In this document: in pieces, positions 7,844 through 14,074 of the stretch | Numbering within the stretch: position 1 is the first letter of the stretch | Layout of the letters: every line of letters begins with the position of its first letter | NCBI GenBank assembly: GCA_028572035.1 | Contig: JAPVWE010000010.1 | Location: 1-14,093 of the forward strand | Reading direction: 5' to 3' | Length of the DNA: 14,093 bases | DNA from: Desulfobacteraceae bacterium | Lineage (GTDB): Bacteria > Desulfobacterota > DSM-4660 > Desulfatiglandales > B25-G16 | Translations under genes and position numbers: made by a program | Notes under the pieces: model-generated | What the model was told of the DNA's origin: nothing | Databases searched by the model: none | What the model saw: only the letters and a program-made list of their open reading frames with translations

Positions 7844-7870
7844 CCCTGGGTTTTCTGGCCCGGGTTTTCT
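7844..7870 (+). repeat. Tandem direct repeat between divergent promoters, possible operator
   Basis: GGGTTTTCT occurs twice in the same orientation, at 7848-7856 and 7862-7870, each preceded by CCC (with one extra T in the first copy). The period is 14 bp, somewhat more than one helical turn. The second copy abuts the -35 of the kinase promoter. The first copy is also the right half of a perfect odd palindrome centred on 7847 (7840-7854, arms AAAACCC/GGGTTTT). A regulator binding here could affect both divergent promoters (inference). Confidence 0.4.
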
Positions 7871-7899
7871 TTGACATAAAGGCATTAATTTGATATAAA
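7871..7899 (+). promoter_or_regulatory. Strong sigma70-type promoter for the kinase operon
   Basis: A consensus TTGACA (7871-7876) is followed after exactly 17 nt by TATAAA (7894-7899). An upstream TG at 7891-7892 makes an extended -10. This is the best promoter-like sequence in the window. Its start site near 7906 leaves a leader of about 109 nt before the kinase ATG at 8015. In that leader I see no recognisable riboswitch and no clear Shine-Dalgarno. Confidence 0.65.
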
Positions 7900-8014
7900 A
7901 AGAAATTGATTTCAATTTGCTCCAGCCTGTAAGTGTGCAGCGAATAGTAGCGTATACAGAAGACTTAGGATCACGGGCTAACAATCAAAAACATCCAGAC
8001 TAACGTTTATTAAA

Positions 8015-10534
8015 ATGAGAGAAAACAACAAACAAATAAATTTTGTTTACATAGGTACCCTGGTGGCAGCCGCTTTCATTTACCTATCTTTTATGAACTT
8101 CCCTTTTATTGAGTCTCTCGAAAAGGTAGTTTATGAGATCCAAATGCGTCTCGATACACCACGGAACCCGGCCGAGAGCAAAGTGGCTATAGTGAATATT
8201 GATGATAAAAGTATCAGTAAACTTGGCCAATGGCCCTGGCCGAGGCATATTATAGCTGATATGATCACAATCCTAAAAAACAACGGGGCAAAACTGATTG
8301 GCCTCGATATGGTCCTCACCCAAAAAGAGCAAAATCCAGGCATCAAAGAGATAAAAAAACTGTACGGTGAAATCCTAAAGCGAGAAAAAATCTCCAAGTT
8401 AGGAGAAAAAGATAAATGGATACTTGTTGAGTTGAAGAAGATTGAAAAGCGCCTGGATGACGATAGAGTGCTATCTCAAGCCGTGAAAGATAGCGGAAAT
8501 ATAATCCTTCCAGTTGTTGGGGAATTTGGAAAATACGAAACTGAGTTAGTAATTCCACCCGAATCATTCCTGAGTAACAGTACAATAAAAAAAGATAAGA
8601 TTACTGTTGAACAACATACATCTGTCAACCAATTAACTACCCCGTTCGACGAGCTGTCAAAAAGTAGTCGAGGTTTGGGGCATATAAATCTCTCCCCAAA
8701 TAGAATAATGATGGGCCAGGTTCATATCCCATTCATAAACTTTAGAGGACTTATAATACCTTCCATGCCTTTACGCCTTGCCCTTGACTATCTCAATAAA
8801 CACCCTGAGCAGGTAATAGTTAAAGGTAGTGGGATTAAACTGGAAGAAGAAATCATTCCCACCACCAGGGGAGAAATGTTCATGAAATTTAAAGGGGGTA
8901 AACGATCCTTTCCATACTATTCATTTGTAGATATCTTGAATGTGAAAAAGGTCCCTGATGTATTTGATGGCAAGATTGTCCTTATCGGCTTTACAGCCAA
9001 AGGAGGTGAGTCTGTTGACACCCCGGTAGACTCGCATATGCCACGGGTAGAATTTATGGCCAATGTAATCGAGGATCTTTTAAAAGGACGTTTTCTTAAA
9101 CGCTCAAGTGTCATGATGTATGTGGAGGCCGTAATCTTACTGTTGTTAGGACTGGGTGCCTCATTCTTCCAACCCCGCTTAAGTTACCTAAACAGAACCG
9201 CAGTAACGGCCGGATTGATCTTTCTTATCTTCTTAACCAGTGCCACCTTTTTCATAGCCCTTGATACATGGTTTAAGACCGTTTATATTATTCTTTCCCT
9301 GGTAATGATCTATGGCATCATCATGGGAAAAGACCTTCTCTTCATGGATAGGGCGGATTTCTCCAAGGAGGCTATAGAAGCAAACCGGGAGCTCGGCATC
9401 AACCTCCAAAGCCAGGGGTTGCTTGATCTGGCCGAAGGAAGATTCAGGAGATGTCCCCTCGATGATGAAATGAGGGATATTGTCTACAATCTCGGGCTCG
9501 ATTACGAACGGAAAAGAATGATTAATAAGGCAGTTTCTATCTACGAATACATTAATACGAAGGGCGGAGGTTTTAGAGATCTAAGCGAAAGGATACCGAA
9601 ACTGAAAAAGGTAATCAGCTCTTTACCATTAGGGGGCTATCAAGGAAGAAAGGAAGAAAAAATAGTTGTCTCAGATGACATGGAAGTCAAGCCCACTATT
9701 GGAAGATACGAAATACTGATGGAATTGGGCAAAGGGGCAATGGGTACGGTTTACAAAGGGAGAGATCCCAAAATCAACCGACTCCTGGCCATAAAGACAA
9801 TTCGTTTCTCAGATGAATTTGAGGAAAATCAGCTTGAAGAGATAAAAGACCGTTTTTTTTCAGAGGCCGAGTTAGCAGGAAAACTCTCACACCCTGGAGT
9901 CGTCGCCATATTCGATGTGGGAGATGATTTTGATCTTACGTATATGGCCATGGAATTCTTAGACGGGGAGGATCTAGAGAAATATTGCAAAAAAGGATCA
10001 CTCCTTCCCATTAGAAAATTATTAGATATAATAGCCGAAACAGGCGATGCCTTAGAATATGCACACAGCAATGGTGTAATTCACAGGGACATAAAACCTG
10101 CAAATATAATGCTTTTGAAAAATGGTAGAATTAAGGTAACTGATTTTGGAATAGCAAAGTCAATGTCTTCTTCAAAAACCAGAAGTGGAATAATACTCGG
10201 CACACCAAACTATATGTCACCCGAACAGATTATGGGCCGCCAGATAGACGCTCGGTCGGATATATTCTCACTTGGTGTTCTTTTCTATCAGCTCCTAACC
10301 GGGGAATTGCCATTCAAGGGAGACAACCTGAACAGCCTATTTTACCATATTACCCAGGCAAAGCATCCCCCACCTAGTAAAATAAATCCAAGGGTTATAA
10401 AACCGTGTGAGCAGATAATTGATAAAACCTTAGCCAAAAACCCAGATAATAGATTCCAGCGGGCGAGAGATCTTGCCAGGTACTTAAAAATTTTGGCCAA
10501 TAAGATAGACACCTTAAGGGCACAGGAAAAGTAA
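8015..10534 (+). CDS. CHASE2-domain transmembrane Ser/Thr protein kinase with TPR-like linker
   Basis: This 839-residue inner-membrane receptor kinase starts with one TM helix (about 11-27) and a large extracytoplasmic CHASE2 sensor (about 33-355; family pattern VAIVNIDDKSISKLGQWPWPR at 57-77). Three clustered TM helices follow (about 368-386, 396-414 and 420-437). A cytoplasmic helical TPR-like stretch (about 453-535; AEGRFRRCP and YNLGLDYERKRM) leads to a Hanks-type kinase domain (about 563-830). That domain has the glycine loop GKGAMG (572-577), Lys594 (AIK), HRDIKPAN (690-697, Asp692), DFG (710-712), a Ser/Thr-rich activation loop and GTPNYMSPE. All catalytic residues are present. It should phosphorylate Ser/Thr on itself and partners in response to an external cue not identifiable here. 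ATG 8015 lacks a clear ribosome binding site, but no better start precedes the TM. A PP2C gene follows after 34 bp and an FHA gene after that, the usual eraser and reader for such a kinase. Confidence 0.95.
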   Translation: MRENNKQINFVYIGTLVAAAFIYLSFMNFPFIESLEKVVYEIQMRLDTPRNPAESKVAIVNIDDKSISKLGQWPWPRHIIADMITILKNNGAKLIGLDMVLTQKEQNPGIKEIKKLYGEILKREKISKLGEKDKWILVELKKIEKRLDDDRVLSQAVKDSGNIILPVVGEFGKYETELVIPPESFLSNSTIKKDKITVEQHTSVNQLTTPFDELSKSSRGLGHINLSPNRIMMGQVHIPFINFRGLIIPSMPLRLALDYLNKHPEQVIVKGSGIKLEEEIIPTTRGEMFMKFKGGKRSFPYYSFVDILNVKKVPDVFDGKIVLIGFTAKGGESVDTPVDSHMPRVEFMANVIEDLLKGRFLKRSSVMMYVEAVILLLLGLGASFFQPRLSYLNRTAVTAGLIFLIFLTSATFFIALDTWFKTVYIILSLVMIYGIIMGKDLLFMDRADFSKEAIEANRELGINLQSQGLLDLAEGRFRRCPLDDEMRDIVYNLGLDYERKRMINKAVSIYEYINTKGGGFRDLSERIPKLKKVISSLPLGGYQGRKEEKIVVSDDMEVKPTIGRYEILMELGKGAMGTVYKGRDPKINRLLAIKTIRFSDEFEENQLEEIKDRFFSEAELAGKLSHPGVVAIFDVGDDFDLTYMAMEFLDGEDLEKYCKKGSLLPIRKLLDIIAETGDALEYAHSNGVIHRDIKPANIMLLKNGRIKVTDFGIAKSMSSSKTRSGIILGTPNYMSPEQIMGRQIDARSDIFSLGVLFYQLLTGELPFKGDNLNSLFYHITQAKHPPPSKINPRVIKPCEQIIDKTLAKNPDNRFQRARDLARYLKILANKIDTLRAQEK

Positions 10535-10568
10535 GAAAACAGTAGTTACTGAAAGGTACGCCAAAAAA

Positions 10569-11390
10569 TTGAAACTTACAGCTGCTGGGCTTTCTGACGT
10601 AGGTCTTAAGAGGGGAAGTAACGAAGATTACTTCGTGATGGATACCTCTACTAACTTATATATAGTGGCTGACGGTATGGGAGGCCATTTGGCTGGAGAG
10701 ATTGCCAGCAAGATTGCGGCAAACACAATCCAGAAAAACGTTAACCATTGGATAACAAAGAATAGTCCCGAGGATGAACTATTCGACTTTCCAGACAGCA
10801 CCTTGAGCAGAAGAGGGAATTATATATTAAGCGGTATAAGATTAGCTAACAGGGTTATCTATGAGATGTCCAGAGAATATGCTGAATACAAGGGGATGGG
10901 AACAACGATCGTAGTTCTGGCCATAATGCACTCTGCTGTAATTGCTGCCAACGTGGGCGACAGCAGGATCTATCTTATTAGAGGAAATATGATAGAGCCC
11001 CTTTCTAAGGAGCATAACATGGTAACCGAACAGTTAGAGATGGGGCTGATATCTAAGGAAGAAGCAGAAACCTCTCCTTTAAGACATATACTTACGAGAA
11101 ACCTTGGGTCTTCAGATACAGTTGATGCGGACATTTTTGAAGTTGAGCCTATGAATAATGACCGCTTTTTGCTCTGCACTGATGGGCTGACAGACCATGT
11201 ATCAGACGATGAGATACTAAGAATTATCAGAAATGGAGATGATCCTGAGCATCTCTGTCAGCAACTCGTTTCTGAAGCCAATGAGAGAGGTGGTAATGAT
11301 AATATCAGTGTCTCTTTAATATTCGTAGATAGACTGGATGGTGAAAGGCAGGGACTCCTGAAGAGATTTTGGTACTTTTTTAAGAAATGA
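10569..11390 (+). CDS. PP2C-family protein Ser/Thr phosphatase (TTG start)
   Basis: This 273-residue protein is a PP2C catalytic domain with its metal-binding motifs intact: GSNEDYF (Asp20), VADGMGG (Asp35), GMGTTIV, ANVGDSR, CTDGLTD and GGNDNIS. It would remove phosphate from Ser/Thr, most simply opposing the kinase encoded 34 bp upstream (stop 10534). The frame opens at TTG; AAAGG at about 10552-10556 is a slightly distant ribosome binding site, and no ATG lies near the conserved N-terminus. A short basic-aromatic tail after the domain (LLKRFWYFFKK) is absent from the PP2C at 527 and could be a membrane-surface contact (inference). The two PP2Cs otherwise share spacing and many residues, for example GMGTT followed by TEQ.EMGLISKEEA in this copy and AEQERMGLLSKEEA in the other. 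They look like paralogues. Confidence 0.92.
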   Translation: MKLTAAGLSDVGLKRGSNEDYFVMDTSTNLYIVADGMGGHLAGEIASKIAANTIQKNVNHWITKNSPEDELFDFPDSTLSRRGNYILSGIRLANRVIYEMSREYAEYKGMGTTIVVLAIMHSAVIAANVGDSRIYLIRGNMIEPLSKEHNMVTEQLEMGLISKEEAETSPLRHILTRNLGSSDTVDADIFEVEPMNNDRFLLCTDGLTDHVSDDEILRIIRNGDDPEHLCQQLVSEANERGGNDNISVSLIFVDRLDGERQGLLKRFWYFFKK

Positions 11391-11445
11391 AGGATAATAA
11401 GAGACTTCCGTTTTTTCTTATTAACCACAAAAAGGGGCACATATC

Positions 11446-12165
11446 ATGGCACGGGCTATATTAGTATTCAATAAGAAAGTGATCAAAGAGTATCCTTTTG
11501 ACAAAGACAACATGACTATCGGGCGCAATGAAGGAAATGATATTGCAATCGACAATCTGGCTGTATCTGGTCTACACGCCAGGATAGACAAAACCGAAGA
11601 TACCTATATCCTTACGGACTTACAAAGTACCAACGGAACATTTGTTAATGATAAGAGAATAACTTCTCACAGATTGCAGCATAAAGATAAGATAATCGTC
11701 GGCAAGCACCTGCTCTTCTTTGCTCTGAGCAAAGAGGAACAGGCCAAAGTGAAAGACACAGAGCTTGACAGGACTATGATCCTTGACACAGCCAGACAGA
11801 AGGATCTATTAGCGAAACAGGCTGAGAAAAAGGGTATGGAGGTACCGATTAAGAAAGAAAAAATCGGTGTCATAAGCTTCATTGACGGTTCCGATCAAGG
11901 CGAGATTCAACTGACGAAAAAGCTAACCAAGATAGGCAAAGCAGAAACCTCGGAAATAAGGCTCGGCGGTTTGCTAATGCCTCCTACTGCGGCCACTATT
12001 AGCCGCAGACCTAACGGTTATGCTATTACAACCACCGGTGGGAAAACAGTAAAGGTAAATAATCAGGCGATACAAGAGAGCCATTTCCTCAAGGATTTTG
12101 ATACGATTGAAATAGGATCATGCAAGTTCCAATTCTATACCCAAGAGAGTGAAGATGAAAAATAA
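11446..12165 (+). CDS. Tandem FHA-domain protein with a TMILDT linker motif
   Basis: This 239-residue soluble protein has no enzymatic domain. The first FHA domain (about 1-95) keeps the phosphothreonine-binding residues GRN (26-28), S..H (41, 44) and NGT..N (63-68). The linker contains ELDRTMILDT (106-115), two Thr residues in an acidic setting that could be kinase targets, as with the phosphorylated Thr near the FHA domain of the actinobacterial GarA/OdhI proteins (resemblance in position only). The C-terminal part (about 140-232) looks like a second, degenerate FHA fold: TKIGKAETSEIRL replaces the GR signature, and the SxxH and NGT residues are missing. GGGG precedes ATG 11446. The gene is third after the kinase and PP2C (55-bp gap), consistent with being their reader or substrate. 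A terminator is not obvious, but a small hairpin lies at 12198. Confidence 0.9.
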   Translation: MARAILVFNKKVIKEYPFDKDNMTIGRNEGNDIAIDNLAVSGLHARIDKTEDTYILTDLQSTNGTFVNDKRITSHRLQHKDKIIVGKHLLFFALSKEEQAKVKDTELDRTMILDTARQKDLLAKQAEKKGMEVPIKKEKIGVISFIDGSDQGEIQLTKKLTKIGKAETSEIRLGGLLMPPTAATISRRPNGYAITTTGGKTVKVNNQAIQESHFLKDFDTIEIGSCKFQFYTQESEDEK

Positions 12166-12197
12166 GGGAGGTGGATTGGAATAATCTTCCTGCCGGT

Positions 12198-12213
12198 AAA
12201 GAGATAACTCTTT
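12198..12213. terminator. Weak bidirectional hairpin between convergent genes
   Basis: AAAGAG and CTCTTT form a perfect 6-bp stem with an ATAA loop in the 49-bp gap between the FHA gene and the convergent zinc-ribbon gene. It is AT-rich and lacks a long T run on either side, so termination here is only possible. Confidence 0.25.
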
Positions 12214-12214
12214 C

Positions 12215-12454
12215 TTAAGGAACAGTTACAGATTTAAGCCTCTCATCTATCATTTCCTTTAATTCTGTTTTTATCTGGTGTTTTGAAAAGGTCTTCTTGC
12301 AGTGCGTACACTGGAACATTTCCCCTGTAATCTCATCATAGAGTAAGTCATCTGAAAAATTTACTCTTCGGAAATGGACAGAAAAATTGTGAATTCGAAT
12401 AAAATTCTTATTCTTACATTTATCACACAAAAAATAATCCTTGATGATATCCAT
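12215..12454 (-). CDS. Small zinc-ribbon protein of unknown function
   Basis: This 79-residue protein has two CxxC knuckles, Cys10/Cys13 and Cys49/Cys52, separated by 35 residues. That spacing fits a single zinc ribbon or rubredoxin-like knuckle fold. Between them is a basic, aromatic stretch (IRIHNFSVHFRRVNF), and the sequence after the second knuckle is a charged helix. There is no signal peptide or TM segment, so it should be cytoplasmic. ATG 12454 is preceded by a run of six G on its strand at 5-nt spacing, an acceptable ribosome binding site. It converges on the FHA gene with a 49-bp gap and is transcribed away from the repeat-rich intergenic region. It may bind nucleic acid or a protein partner; no specific function can be given. 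Confidence 0.72.
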   Translation of the reverse strand: MDIIKDYFLCDKCKNKNFIRIHNFSVHFRRVNFSDDLLYDEITGEMFQCTHCKKTFSKHQIKTELKEMIDERLKSVTVP

Positions 12455-12477
12455 TAGTGCCCCCCAGAAAAAACATG

Positions 12478-12653
12478 GTGGAATAGGCTCTTGATTTCAT
12501 AGGGTAAAGCCTACAAAACTCGCCACTCTTAACATACTCAAGTATGGAGCCCACTTTTTATTCCACAGGGTGAACCCCGCCACATATGGCTCGCCCCGTG
12601 GAGTAATTTTTTAGCCCCTCTTTTGGGATTGGCCTGCCCCTACTCCACAGGGC
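12478..12653. repeat. Four-arm alternating inverted repeat with terminator-like hairpin
   Basis: GTGGAATA (12478-12485) is the exact reverse complement of TATTCCAC (12559-12566). GTGGAGTA (12598-12605) is the exact reverse complement of TACTCCAC (12641-12648). The middle arms also pair with each other: 12558-12570 against 12594-12606 gives 12 of 13 pairs counting one G-U. That hairpin encloses a small GCCA-CATA-TGGC hairpin (12579-12590) and is followed by a T run (12607-12612), which makes it terminator-like on the + strand. The third and fourth arms extend to GCCC/GGGC around a single mismatch. The structure could be a dispersed palindromic repeat or a structured RNA. Confidence 0.55.
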
Positions 12654-12682
12654 AAGGCTTTCTTTCTAATAGGGTAAATCCT
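12499..12682 (+). repeat. 14-nt direct repeat flanking the inverted-repeat region
   Basis: ATAGGGTAAAGCCT (12499-12512) and ATAGGGTAAATCCT (12669-12682) match at 13 of 14 positions and are 170 bp apart. They bracket arms two to four of the palindromic structure. They could be ends or a target duplication of a small element, or just part of a longer degenerate repeat. Confidence 0.4.
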
Positions 12683-12909
12683 CTTATCTAATTTATCATC
12701 TTTTGTCAAAGAAAATATGGTTGAGCGCCTCACCTAATTGATGAATATGGAAAAAACCAAAAGGTCATTTTCATTCCCTATGACAAAACTAATCAACTGT
12801 TTCTTGGCTACAATCGAAAATATTTCTTAAAGGCAATTATCTTCTTGAATGATGATTTCTGTTGTGCTAAAAGAGACAAAATCATTCATCTCAAAAAAAA
12901 CAAAAGGTT

Positions 12910-12917
12910 AAGGAGGT
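12910..12917 (+). promoter_or_regulatory. Strong Shine-Dalgarno for the 87-residue membrane protein
   Basis: AAGGAGGT, a near-perfect anti-16S match, lies 4 nt before ATG 12922. It confirms the start and argues that this small ORF is a real, well-translated gene. Confidence 0.75.
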
Positions 12918-12921
12918 AAAA

Positions 12922-13185
12922 ATGGCAGCTTTAGTTGGTGGTTTGATATCTTTGGTGTTGGGTATTATAGGAATTATCATCTGGTGGGGATATTTCGTTA
13001 AGGCTCTAGCGGCCGGAATACCTGCTTTGCTTATCTTAGGCGGTGCCTTAGCCACCTATCTTGGCATTGAAGAATGGAAAGATAGAAGAAGTGCAGAGAA
13101 ATTTGATGAAGAACCTGATACAAGCAAGCTAAAGGAAGAGGTAGAAAGTATCAAGAAGGAGGTCGAGGATCTCAAGAAAGAATAA
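12922..13185 (+). CDS. Small two-TM protein with C-terminal coiled coil
   Basis: This 87-residue protein has two adjacent hydrophobic helices at about 3-23 and 27-47, the first with a glycine-rich GGLISLVLGIIGIIIWWGY pattern. A short charged connector (GIEEWKDRRSAEKF) leads to a Glu/Lys-rich C-terminus (about 65-87). Its heptads of Leu, Val and Ile (LKEEVESIKKEVEDLKK) predict a cytoplasmic coiled coil, so it probably oligomerises at the membrane. The strong ribosome binding site and coherent architecture support a real gene. The end converges on the ndk gene with a 39-bp gap. I do not recognise a named family. A membrane scaffold or stress-type miniprotein is possible, but nothing in the sequence fixes a role. 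Confidence 0.75.
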   Translation: MAALVGGLISLVLGIIGIIIWWGYFVKALAAGIPALLILGGALATYLGIEEWKDRRSAEKFDEEPDTSKLKEEVESIKKEVEDLKKE

Positions 13186-13218
13186 CATGTTGATTCCTCC
13201 TTTCAGATATATCAAATC

Positions 13219-13242
13219 GAGATCTTATTTCTTGAAGATCTC
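13219..13242 (-). terminator. Hairpin over the ndk stop codon, possible terminator
   Basis: GAGATCTT (13219-13226) and AAGATCTC (13235-13242) form a perfect 8-bp stem with an 8-nt loop covering the end of ndk. The downstream sequence on the - strand is T-rich but has no uninterrupted T run, so it is a modest candidate. It could also serve the convergent gene ending at 13185. Confidence 0.35.
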
Positions 13243-13644
13243 CAATTCATTAAAAAAGTAAGCTATCTCAAATGCAGCACTTTGGGGGCTATCTGACCCG
13301 TGAACAACGTTCTTTTCGATATCGGTTGCATACTCACGTCTAATGGTGCCTTTTTCAGCTTCTTTGTAGTTAGTAGCCCCCATTAATTTCCTATAGGCAT
13401 TAATAACCTCTTTGCCCTCCAAGACCATGACCACGCTGGGACCAGAGGACATGAAATCTGTAACACTTTCGTAAAATGGCTTGCCAGCGTGTACGCTATA
13501 AAAAGCTTTAGCCTGCTCTTTTGTCATCCAGATCAGTTTAAGGGCTAAGATAGTTAGACCTTCCCTTTCCAATCGCCCAATTATCTCACCTACAAGACCT
13601 CTTGCCACACCATCCGGTTTGATTATGGCCAATGTTCTTTCCAT
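13225..13644 (-). CDS. ndk: Nucleoside diphosphate kinase
   Basis: This 139-residue enzyme transfers the gamma-phosphate from ATP to other (deoxy)nucleoside diphosphates through a phosphohistidine, balancing cytosolic NTP and dNTP pools. The family pattern is complete: ERTLAIIKPDGVARGLVGEI at the N-terminus, HAGKPFY, MGATN, and the active-site motif NVVHGSDSPQSA with the catalytic His at about 115, which is the usual spacing. The length is typical of bacterial Ndk. The frame is open 23 codons further upstream, but that extension crosses a palindrome and carries no family similarity. ATG 13644, with GAGGG about 8 nt upstream on its strand, matches the conserved N-terminus. It stands alone on the - strand, convergent with the small membrane protein gene and divergent from the gene entering at 14075. 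It is a housekeeping gene not obviously tied to the signalling cluster. Confidence 0.97.
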   Translation of the reverse strand: MERTLAIIKPDGVARGLVGEIIGRLEREGLTILALKLIWMTKEQAKAFYSVHAGKPFYESVTDFMSSGPSVVMVLEGKEVINAYRKLMGATNYKEAEKGTIRREYATDIEKNVVHGSDSPQSAAFEIAYFFNELEIFKK

Positions 13645-13671
13645 TTCAATACCCTCTTCATAATAGTGAAT

Positions 13672-13778
13672 GCCATTTGTCAATAATTTCCGAATTCCGG
13701 AACTCGGAAACATTTGTCATTGGATGAAAAAAATGTCAGGAATTTCCATATTTAACAAATGACTAATGACCAATGACG
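13672..13778. repeat. Cluster of short direct and inverted GTCATT/AATGAC repeats
   Basis: CATTTGTCA occurs twice (from 13674 and 13711) on either side of the palindrome. Three exact tandem copies of AATGACN follow at 13758-13778. GTCATTGG (13716-13723) is the exact reverse complement of CCAATGAC (13770-13777), so the interval can form a large hairpin. Low-complexity repeats of this kind are often dispersed through genomes. Confidence 0.5.
13688..13709. repeat. Nested 22-nt palindrome upstream of ndk
   Basis: Outer arms TTCCGA and TCGGAA enclose an exact central palindrome TTCCGGAA; only one symmetric base pair is mismatched. It lies 44 bp upstream of the ndk start. Four bases from it, on the - strand, is a TTGACA (13683-13678), though no well-spaced -10 follows that hexamer. 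It could be a regulator binding site or part of a dispersed repeat. Confidence 0.55.
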
Positions 13779-14059
13779 TAACCCATAATTTACCCTGATA
13801 CCCAATATCTCATGAACAACAGATCAGTCAAGCAAAAAGCAGAAACACCATTAGACATCTCCCTAAAATTCTCTTGCAGCATATTTTAGTAGTATGGTAT
13901 AGGGAATTCCAAAACTTAGGGTGGCAAAAATAACAGCGATTTCTTAATAAAGAGAAATTTACAAACTCAATATCATAGTAGGGCTGGGGAAATTTCCTCA
14001 AAGCAATATCTATTGATTTTAGTAAAGTGTGGCCAAATATTTGAGGTTTAACAATGTTT

Positions 14060-14068
14060 AGGAGGTGA
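14060..14068 (+). promoter_or_regulatory. Strong Shine-Dalgarno for the gene at the right edge
   Basis: AGGAGGTGA matches the 16S anti-Shine-Dalgarno over nine bases and ends 6 nt before TTG at 14075. It is the main evidence that a gene begins there. Confidence 0.6.
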
Positions 14069-14074
14069 TTCCCA

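Larger units (their letters stand above)
12455..12921. other. 467-bp intergenic region with alternating inverted repeats
   Basis: No convincing gene is present. The left half (12478-12682) contains four alternating copies of a TAyTCCAC-type arm and a flanking direct repeat, annotated separately. The right half (about 12690-12900) is AT-rich spacer. It holds a weak promoter-like pair, TTGAAT (12845-12850) and TAAAAG (12868-12873) 17 nt apart. Overlapping that pair is an interrupted inverted repeat, GAATGAT (12847-12853) against ATCATTC (12881-12887), which could act as an operator or leader hairpin for the gene at 12922. Confidence 0.5.
13645..14074. other. 430-bp divergent intergenic region upstream of ndk
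   Basis: No gene is seen. The left part holds a 22-nt palindrome and short GTCATT/AATGAC repeats, listed separately. Further right are TTGCAG (13874-13879) and an extended -10 TGGTATAGG (13895-13903) with an 18-nt spacer, a weak promoter candidate for the gene at 14075. There is also a perfect GGAAATTTCC palindrome (13988-13997). The rest is AT-rich sequence in which I see nothing specific. Confidence 0.45.

Noticed and set aside
7772..7984. 70-codon - strand open frame in the divergent region
   Set aside because: It overlaps both promoter candidates and the repeats, has no coherent domain or membrane pattern, and looks like chance in non-coding DNA.
12478..12682. CRISPR array
   Set aside because: Repeat units are too short, alternate in orientation and are not evenly spaced; there are no cas genes.
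13662..13683. ndk promoter using TTGACA at 13683-13678 (- strand)
   Set aside because: The -35 is perfect, but the best -10 (TATTAT) is only 12 nt away and the next option is 15 nt away, both too short for a confident call.
13645..13713. N-terminal extension of ndk by 23 codons
   Set aside because: It has no resemblance to Ndk, overlaps the 22-nt palindrome, and ATG 13644 has its own ribosome binding site and matches the conserved family N-terminus.
14054..14068. Four-codon minigene M-F-R-R-stop before the edge gene
   Set aside because: Its body is the Shine-Dalgarno sequence itself, so it is probably coincidental; it has no ribosome binding site.
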